Shown one piece after another: positions 59,199-64,000 of a DNA stretch of 64,000 bases (the stretch's first letter is position 1; every line of letters begins with the position of its first letter). This stretch comes from an uncultured Sutterella sp. (lineage in GTDB: Bacteria; Pseudomonadota; Gammaproteobacteria; Burkholderiales; Burkholderiaceae_F). The stretch spans positions 1 through 64,000 of the forward strand of contig CALEAW010000052.1 of the NCBI GenBank assembly GCA_937943605.1. Reading direction: 5' to 3'. The notes under the pieces were generated by a model, which made no database searches, was not told the origin of the DNA, and was given only the letters and a program-made list of their open reading frames with translations. A program made the translations under genes and the position numbers.

Positions 59199-61016
59199 AT
59201 GAGTAAGGACAACGCACTCAATGAGCGTCAACGTCGACTTCATGCAGAAAGCGTTAAACGCGAAAAAGCCGCTCGTGCCACGGAAGTGGTCGAAAAAATG
59301 TTTGACCAAGATGTTTGTCGAGCGACTGGCCGCACCCTCGTAGGCGCTGCACCCTTGGTTTTCCAAGCGATGTGTCGTCGAGAGGGTATTCGTGTTTACT
59401 TCACCCACTCACCCATGACCGACGGTCACGGGATTTGGCTGGGTAGCTTGGACCTCACGAGTCCTTTGGCATCGGTCTTTGTCTACGGACACGGTTGCCA
59501 TGAGCGCCACCACGTGGTCTATACAGACTTCAAGGCGTTTCACGGAATAGACAACCGAGCGATCCATGCGCTTGCGAACATCTTTGAAGATGTTCGTATT
59601 GACCGCTTGGGTAGCAAGGACTATGCCGGGTACTTGTTGTGGCGTCGTGCCTTATTGATGGCTATCAAAGCGTCAGGCGAAGCCGGTTGGGCAGAGCCCG
59701 ACAAGTTGAGCTTCGCAGGGCTTCTTAACTTTTGGTTGCTTCTTACGTTAGAAGTGGATCAATTGGATATGGAGTGCCTTGAAGAAGACCGTCAAAGGCT
59801 TGACGATTGTGTGCGTGACCAATTTGGTGATGCGTTTGCGGACAGTGTCTTAGGCATGGTTCGTGGCGCTTATCCTTTGGCCAACACCACGTCTGCGGTG
59901 TGCCTCGCTAAACGCGTATGGGCATCCATTAAACGTCAATCTGCTCGAGCACGCAAAGCGCTTGAGTCTTTTGAACCCGACGTCGAAGAAAGTAATGATG
60001 CACTGGAATTCCAGGGCTCACTTTTTGATGACAATGGGGTCGTGACGTTATTTGGTGACCCGCGTAGCCACCGTCCAGGCTTTGCCGAACTTCACAAGGT
60101 AGCCCGCTGCTTAAAAGGGCTTCTTGAGAGTGACGGCTGGCAGTGCGTCAACGCAACGTTTAATAACTTCAGGCAAATCCTTCAGAATTCGCAATTCACC
60201 AATACCGACGAGTCGGTAGGTGATATGCGGCCCAACTTTGCGTCGCAAGACGATTACCATTGTTTGGATCCGAAGGTCGCTGAAGAACAAACGGCTGCAT
60301 TTAGAGCGATGTGGGCAACCTCAGGCTCCATGAAACGGCTCTTTCAAAATGCGCTCACACATCCCGTCCCAACGCCCTTGCGGTTACACCATTTGGGCGA
60401 CGACCTCGATGATGATGCGCTTGCATTGATGCCAGCTGGCGAAGACTGTGTCTTTCGTCAGGAGACCCCGTTAATGGGTCGAGATATGGCGGTCGAGATT
60501 TTGCTCGATACGTCAGGCTCCATGGATCGCCTCCCGATGACAGAAGCTAAAGTCACCGCATTGCGGTGTATGGAAGCCTGTCGTGCAACGCCTGGGATGA
60601 AAGCGTCCTTATCGCTTTTTCCGGGCGCTGGGTATCGCGGTATCACCACGGCAGCGACCTTTGAAACGTCGCTACGTGAAGCGGCCTCTCGCATTGAGTT
60701 TATTGATGGCTTTGGGTCTACACCCATCCTTCAAGCACTCTATTGTTCGGGGCTTACGCTCAACGCTCGCTCTGAGCCAGCCAAAGTGATCTTCGTCATT
60801 ACGGACGGTCGCTTTGATACCGAATCTGTGACGGCAATGATTGAAGACCTAAAGGTCTGTGGAATTCATGTCGCCATGGTTGGTATTGGTTCAGACTGTA
60901 CGCCTTGTGGCGCACATACGGCAACGGTCGAGAGTACCAAAGACCTCGCAAAAGCGATGTCTGGGCTATTAAGCCAACTCTCTCGCACCTTACGTTTAGG
61001 CTCGCAAAAAGCCTAA
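59199..61016 (+). CDS. VWA-domain protein with HExxH-like motif (CobT-like partner)
   Basis: This 605-aa protein has a C-terminal von Willebrand A domain with MIDAS motif DTSGSM starting at Asp437, followed by FVITDGRFD. The N-terminal half contains CHERHHV, in which His101-Glu102-x-x-His105 meets the HExxH zinc pattern, followed by ALANIFEDVRIDRLG, as in CobT-like VWA proteins. The start at 59199 has AGGAGG 6 bases upstream. It follows the AAA+ ATPase and precedes the relaxase homologue. The ATPase-VWA pair probably forms a remodelling machine; the client could be a T4SS or relaxosome component, which is inference. Confidence 0.83.
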   Translation: MSKDNALNERQRRLHAESVKREKAARATEVVEKMFDQDVCRATGRTLVGAAPLVFQAMCRREGIRVYFTHSPMTDGHGIWLGSLDLTSPLASVFVYGHGCHERHHVVYTDFKAFHGIDNRAIHALANIFEDVRIDRLGSKDYAGYLLWRRALLMAIKASGEAGWAEPDKLSFAGLLNFWLLLTLEVDQLDMECLEEDRQRLDDCVRDQFGDAFADSVLGMVRGAYPLANTTSAVCLAKRVWASIKRQSARARKALESFEPDVEESNDALEFQGSLFDDNGVVTLFGDPRSHRPGFAELHKVARCLKGLLESDGWQCVNATFNNFRQILQNSQFTNTDESVGDMRPNFASQDDYHCLDPKVAEEQTAAFRAMWATSGSMKRLFQNALTHPVPTPLRLHHLGDDLDDDALALMPAGEDCVFRQETPLMGRDMAVEILLDTSGSMDRLPMTEAKVTALRCMEACRATPGMKASLSLFPGAGYRGITTAATFETSLREAASRIEFIDGFGSTPILQALYCSGLTLNARSEPAKVIFVITDGRFDTESVTAMIEDLKVCGIHVAMVGIGSDCTPCGAHTATVESTKDLAKAMSGLLSQLSRTLRLGSQKA

Positions 61017-61059
61017 AGCGTTTAGGCAAAAGTCAATGTTTTGACGTTTGGTATTCGTG

Positions 61060-61090
61060 TTGAAGGCTGTTCATTAGAACACGCCTTCAA
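61060..61090 (+). other. Long hairpin upstream of the relaxase homologue
   Basis: TTGAAGGC/GCCTTCAA and TGTTC/GAACA stack into a 13-bp stem with one bulged C and an ATTA loop. There is no U tract, so it is not a normal terminator. Placed 58 bases before traI, it is a candidate for an oriT inverted repeat or an mRNA processing site. Confidence 0.5.
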
Positions 61091-61147
61091 TGCGGAGCCG
61101 TTTCGCCTTTTAAAGCTGATGCTTTCCCTTCCTATCTACACCCCTAC

Positions 61148-63214
61148 ATGTCTACCCCTCAACCGCCTCACGAGGGTCAGTCTTGGTACGCAAGACCATC
61201 AAACGTCCCCGAAACTCAATTCCTCACGCACTATAGTGCCGGTCCAGAACGCTGGGGCTGTCAACCCGAAACACTGGTTGATCATCCACCAGTCCATCGA
61301 CTCTATCTTCCGTCAGACGACAGTTATCTTCTATCACATCCTGCTGACGCCTCCTATCGCGCGATTCTTGCGCCCACTGATCCCGTCAAACTCCTATTAC
61401 GACACCGCGCTTTAGTCGAACACCTTCGCACCGCCATTGGGTCACGTCGATTATTTGAACGTCATCTGATGCCCGTCATTGCAGGGTGGGGTGCGATGGT
61501 GCAATCTTTACCTCGTGATGAACGTGGGCTTTGGAGTGGCGCGGATGGCCTTTTTGAAGCAGGACTTATGTTTGCGATTGGTGCGCTCTCAGCGATTGAC
61601 GCACGTGTGATCGGTACAACTATGGCCCCACAAGCTCGAGACGAATGGACGGCACGTGTACGTGTCGCGGCAGCCATTGCGGGCATCCTGAGTGACAGTC
61701 GTAAGCTTGCACAATTAAAGCTTGAAGCAGGCTCAGAGAACCCAGGCAACGGTCAGTTTGACGTCATTAGTCAATTTAATCCGTCTGAAGAAACAGCCTT
61801 ACAGTTTGCTGTGAAGCATATCGGTCGAGTCATGCGATTAACGCGCTATACGCCCAAGAAGGCGGCAGGGCGTTTACCTACTGTTTCTGCTGACATCTTA
61901 CGATTAGTTGTCCCTGTTGAAACCCTCAAGTGGTTAGGCGGCGCAGAATTAGACGACGGCGAAACGGTCTTAACGGCACTCAAAGCGGCGGTCACGTATT
62001 CAACGGGCTATACCGAAGCTGAACGCATGATTAGTGAAGCGGCTGCACGTGGTCGCGAATGGGCCACGAACCGTCGTAGTGCTGAAGCAGCACGCCGTGA
62101 AGGGTCAAGTCCCTTGATGCGAGGTTTTGCCAGTGTCTTTGAAGCGGATTTACGTCGTCGCGTATTGCATGGCAAGTGGCGACTGAATGACGGTGAATCG
62201 CCAATTGTTTGGGCTGAGGACGGGATCTATTTGGCGTGGCCTCGTACGTTCACAGAAATCACGGCTTCGGCAGAAGACAATTGGCTCTTTAGAGATGTGC
62301 CTGATGAACCCGATGTTGCTGCTGACATTTTAGCGTCCGCAGACATGATCTTTAGATCCGAAGCCGGGCACCCTGTTTGGATGACGGACGATCAAGCGCC
62401 GTGCCGACGTGGGGCTTGGCTTCGTGTCACAGATAGTCAAGGCTTTATTGCCTTAGCGCGTCGAGCAGCTGACAAGATTGGCGAAATTCTTCCTCAACCC
62501 TTAGCGCCGATCTTTGACAAAGACCTTCGCAAAGAAAACGATAGCAAAGCCGCATTGAAACCCATCTTTTTATGGCGGCTTCATGTGCCCGCATCGATGG
62601 TGGATGACGCTAGGCCACTATTTGACGCTGTTGAACGTATTAATAAAGCGAAGGTGGGTCAAGTCTTTACGCACCCGGAAGGCCTTTTTGTGCCTGAGAT
62701 CCTTTTGCCAAGTGGCTGGTGGTTGGCACCCGGCGACGCAGAACCTGCGCTCGTAACAGTTGAAGCTCCTATGCACCCCTTGGTTGTCGTGCCACGTCGA
62801 AGTTACGCACGCAAAGTCTTGATGATGAATGAAGGCGCCAAGATTGCCTGTCAGTTTGATCCAGCGTCACGCAAATTGTCTTTAGAGCCTCACGTCTTAG
62901 AAGGCATTGTGATTAGCCACGCCTACCTAAAGCCCATTGGCCGTTGGCCGGGGTCAGGTGAAACCGAATTACCGATCCCGACGATCACAGACCTTAAAGC
63001 TTTGGATTTGGACGAACAGACGGTGGTAACTAAGGCGGTGACTGATGACGATGGGGACCACGATGAGAATAAGAACGTCAGCGCAAAGATGATGGAGATG
63101 GATAAAGAGGGCGCGTCAAAGCCTCAAGTAGATCAAGAAGATGACTTCGAAGACGGAGATGATGATTCAGAAGATGACGACGATTTCGATTGGCCCCAGG
63201 AGGATGATCAATGA
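61148..63214 (+). CDS. traI: MobH/TraI_2-type relaxase homologue lacking the catalytic histidines
   Basis: This 688-aa protein aligns with SXT TraI through its core (LMPVIAGWGAMVQSLPRDE; VPVETLKWLGG; RRRVLHGKWRLNDGESPIVW). In MobH relaxases the segment after the core start reads ..HHHxGxGGLFRHxLEVA and later LLHDxGK. Here the positions are Gly127-Leu128-Trp129, Glu137-Ala138 and Leu181-Ser182-Asp183. The HHH triad, the next His and the His of the HD pair are therefore all replaced. The C-terminal tail (last ~40 residues) is very acidic. No ribosome binding site is visible. The stop overlaps traD as ATGA. It may be an inactive adaptor rather than a nicking enzyme. Confidence 0.78.
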   Translation: MSTPQPPHEGQSWYARPSNVPETQFLTHYSAGPERWGCQPETLVDHPPVHRLYLPSDDSYLLSHPADASYRAILAPTDPVKLLLRHRALVEHLRTAIGSRRLFERHLMPVIAGWGAMVQSLPRDERGLWSGADGLFEAGLMFAIGALSAIDARVIGTTMAPQARDEWTARVRVAAAIAGILSDSRKLAQLKLEAGSENPGNGQFDVISQFNPSEETALQFAVKHIGRVMRLTRYTPKKAAGRLPTVSADILRLVVPVETLKWLGGAELDDGETVLTALKAAVTYSTGYTEAERMISEAAARGREWATNRRSAEAARREGSSPLMRGFASVFEADLRRRVLHGKWRLNDGESPIVWAEDGIYLAWPRTFTEITASAEDNWLFRDVPDEPDVAADILASADMIFRSEAGHPVWMTDDQAPCRRGAWLRVTDSQGFIALARRAADKIGEILPQPLAPIFDKDLRKENDSKAALKPIFLWRLHVPASMVDDARPLFDAVERINKAKVGQVFTHPEGLFVPEILLPSGWWLAPGDAEPALVTVEAPMHPLVVVPRRSYARKVLMMNEGAKIACQFDPASRKLSLEPHVLEGIVISHAYLKPIGRWPGSGETELPIPTITDLKALDLDEQTVVTKAVTDDDGDHDENKNVSAKMMEMDKEGASKPQVDQEDDFEDGDDDSEDDDDFDWPQEDDQ

Positions 63215-64000
63215 AATGGACAGATGATAGTTCTAGTGGCGTTTCGTCGAAGCGCCTTTGCTCATGGCGACCTGCATTGGAAGGCATGAGTGCTATGGCT
63301 GGGTTTGCTGGGAGTATAACGACAGGCATGTTAGTGCCAGGCACATTCGGTGTGGCGGTGAGTAGTGCTTTGGGGCTATTTGCGACGGTACGCGCCGTTG
63401 GCGCAGGCGTGACGCTCGCTAAGCGCGTACCATTGGCAGGCTTTGCGCCAACATTTATCAATTACCCGATGCTAGTCAATCTATTGAAAACCAAAGCGTC
63501 AGGTAAAAAGAACTTCAAAATCAAACCGATTGGTCCCGCTTGGCTTGAGCGCTATGATAGGGCGACTAAAGCCCTCATGGGTGAAATGATTTTGGACGCG
63601 CGTCGAGAAGGCCCAAAGATTGATTCGCTTTGGTTGGGTCGAGGGTTTCAGTGGTTGCCACGTCACGCGCAAGCGCTTTATGAATTAACAAATTCACCTG
63701 TTGACCCCGTACGGTTACCTAAAAATGTTCGTAAAGTCTGTCGAATGCCCAATGCTTTGAGATCGGGCGACATTGGTAATCCAATTCTTCATGGCGTTGG
63801 TGCGCACGAAGAAGATGACCTTTTAAGGCCTCTGAGTAGCTTAGGGGGTGGCACCTTGATTGTCGGCACCACACAGGCCGGTAAAGGCGTGATGCTCACA
63901 AGCCTTATTGCGCAAGCCATCTTTCGTGGTGAACCTGTCATTATTATTGACCCAAAGAGTTCTAAACGTCTTCGTGGTGCTATTTGGCACGCGGCCAAAA
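63211..64000 (+). CDS. traD: TraD, type IV coupling protein (truncated by the window end)
   Basis: The first 263 codons of a coupling ATPase are visible, with no stop codon before the window ends. The N terminus has two hydrophobic segments (about residues 26-68), then a soluble linker and the Walker A motif GTTQAGKG at 219-226, followed by PVIIIDPKSSKR. The GKG form is the one used by VirD4/TraG coupling proteins. AGGAGG 7 bases before the ATG, and the ATGA overlap with traI, fix the start. It would link the relaxosome or another substrate to the T4SS encoded on the minus strand. Confidence 0.88.
   Translation, partial: MKWTDDSSSGVSSKRLCSWRPALEGMSAMAGFAGSITTGMLVPGTFGVAVSSALGLFATVRAVGAGVTLAKRVPLAGFAPTFINYPMLVNLLKTKASGKKNFKIKPIGPAWLERYDRATKALMGEMILDARREGPKIDSLWLGRGFQWLPRHAQALYELTNSPVDPVRLPKNVRKVCRMPNALRSGDIGNPILHGVGAHEEDDLLRPLSSLGGGTLIVGTTQAGKGVMLTSLIAQAIFRGEPVIIIDPKSSKRLRGAIWHAAK

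Noticed and set aside
63865..63888. TraD Walker A ends in GKG instead of GKT/GKS
   Set aside because: At first this looked like a lost Mg2+-binding residue, but VirD4/TraG coupling proteins normally have GKGV here, so it is a family variant.
1..64000. CRISPR arrays, tRNA and rRNA genes, integrase gene
   Set aside because: I looked for evenly spaced direct repeats, tRNA cloverleaf patterns and tyrosine or serine recombinase motifs and found none. A tool-based scan could still find a diverged case.

Overview
The window looks like part of the chromosome of a Gram-negative betaproteobacterium, probably Sutterellaceae-like Burkholderiales. This rests on three OmpC-type 'Gram-negative porin' paralogues, an autotransporter remnant, a cytoplasmic BisC-type molybdoenzyme and LeuE. 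The assignment is by protein character only; no rRNA or tRNA gene was seen.

Left end (1-9.6 kb): an accessory, defence-type island. An IS5-type transposase remnant is followed by a plus-strand operon of a PLD-nuclease/SF2 helicase and a Nudix hydrolase. Facing it on the minus strand is a four-gene McrBC operon: an unknown 154-aa protein, two different McrB-type AAA+ proteins and the nuclease McrC. A small membrane protein, a GIY-YIG nuclease and a 96-aa membrane protein separate this island from the next block.

11.3-35.3 kb (minus strand): a nearly complete F-type (MPF-F) type IV secretion operon, read traA-traL-traE-traK-traB-traV-traC-[trbI-like]-[unknown 466 aa]-traU-traW-trbC-[traN-like]-traN-traF-traH-traG. 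The genes are mostly linked by overlaps or gaps of a few bases. A terminator after traL may let pilin and TraL be made in excess of the rest. Upstream of traA is a palindrome-rich regulatory region.

36-57.6 kb: genes of mostly chromosomal character. They include an orphan RelB/DinJ antitoxin, an RHH-GNAT toxin-antitoxin pair between two diverged ~115-bp repeats, a truncated autotransporter, metQ with a structured leader, bisC, an ADP-ribosylglycohydrolase, an SDR oxidoreductase, TetR/XRE regulators, an addiction-antidote-like protein, leuE behind an attenuator, three porins and an M3/PepF-like protein whose zinc site is missing.

57.7-64 kb (plus strand): the mobilisation block. A CobS/MoxR-like AAA+ ATPase and a VWA protein with an HERHH motif (a CobS/CobT-like pair as carried by SXT/R391-type elements) precede a MobH/TraI_2-type relaxase homologue and a TraD coupling protein that runs off the window. 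The two conjugation blocks probably belong to one integrative element or its domesticated remains. No integrase is visible in the window.

The most striking observation is that the relaxase homologue aligns over the whole MobH core but lacks the HHH triad and the HD pair. Together with an H1-like, membrane-anchored TrbI-like protein and an unknown soluble protein embedded in the secretion operon, this suggests a divergent or repurposed conjugation machine.
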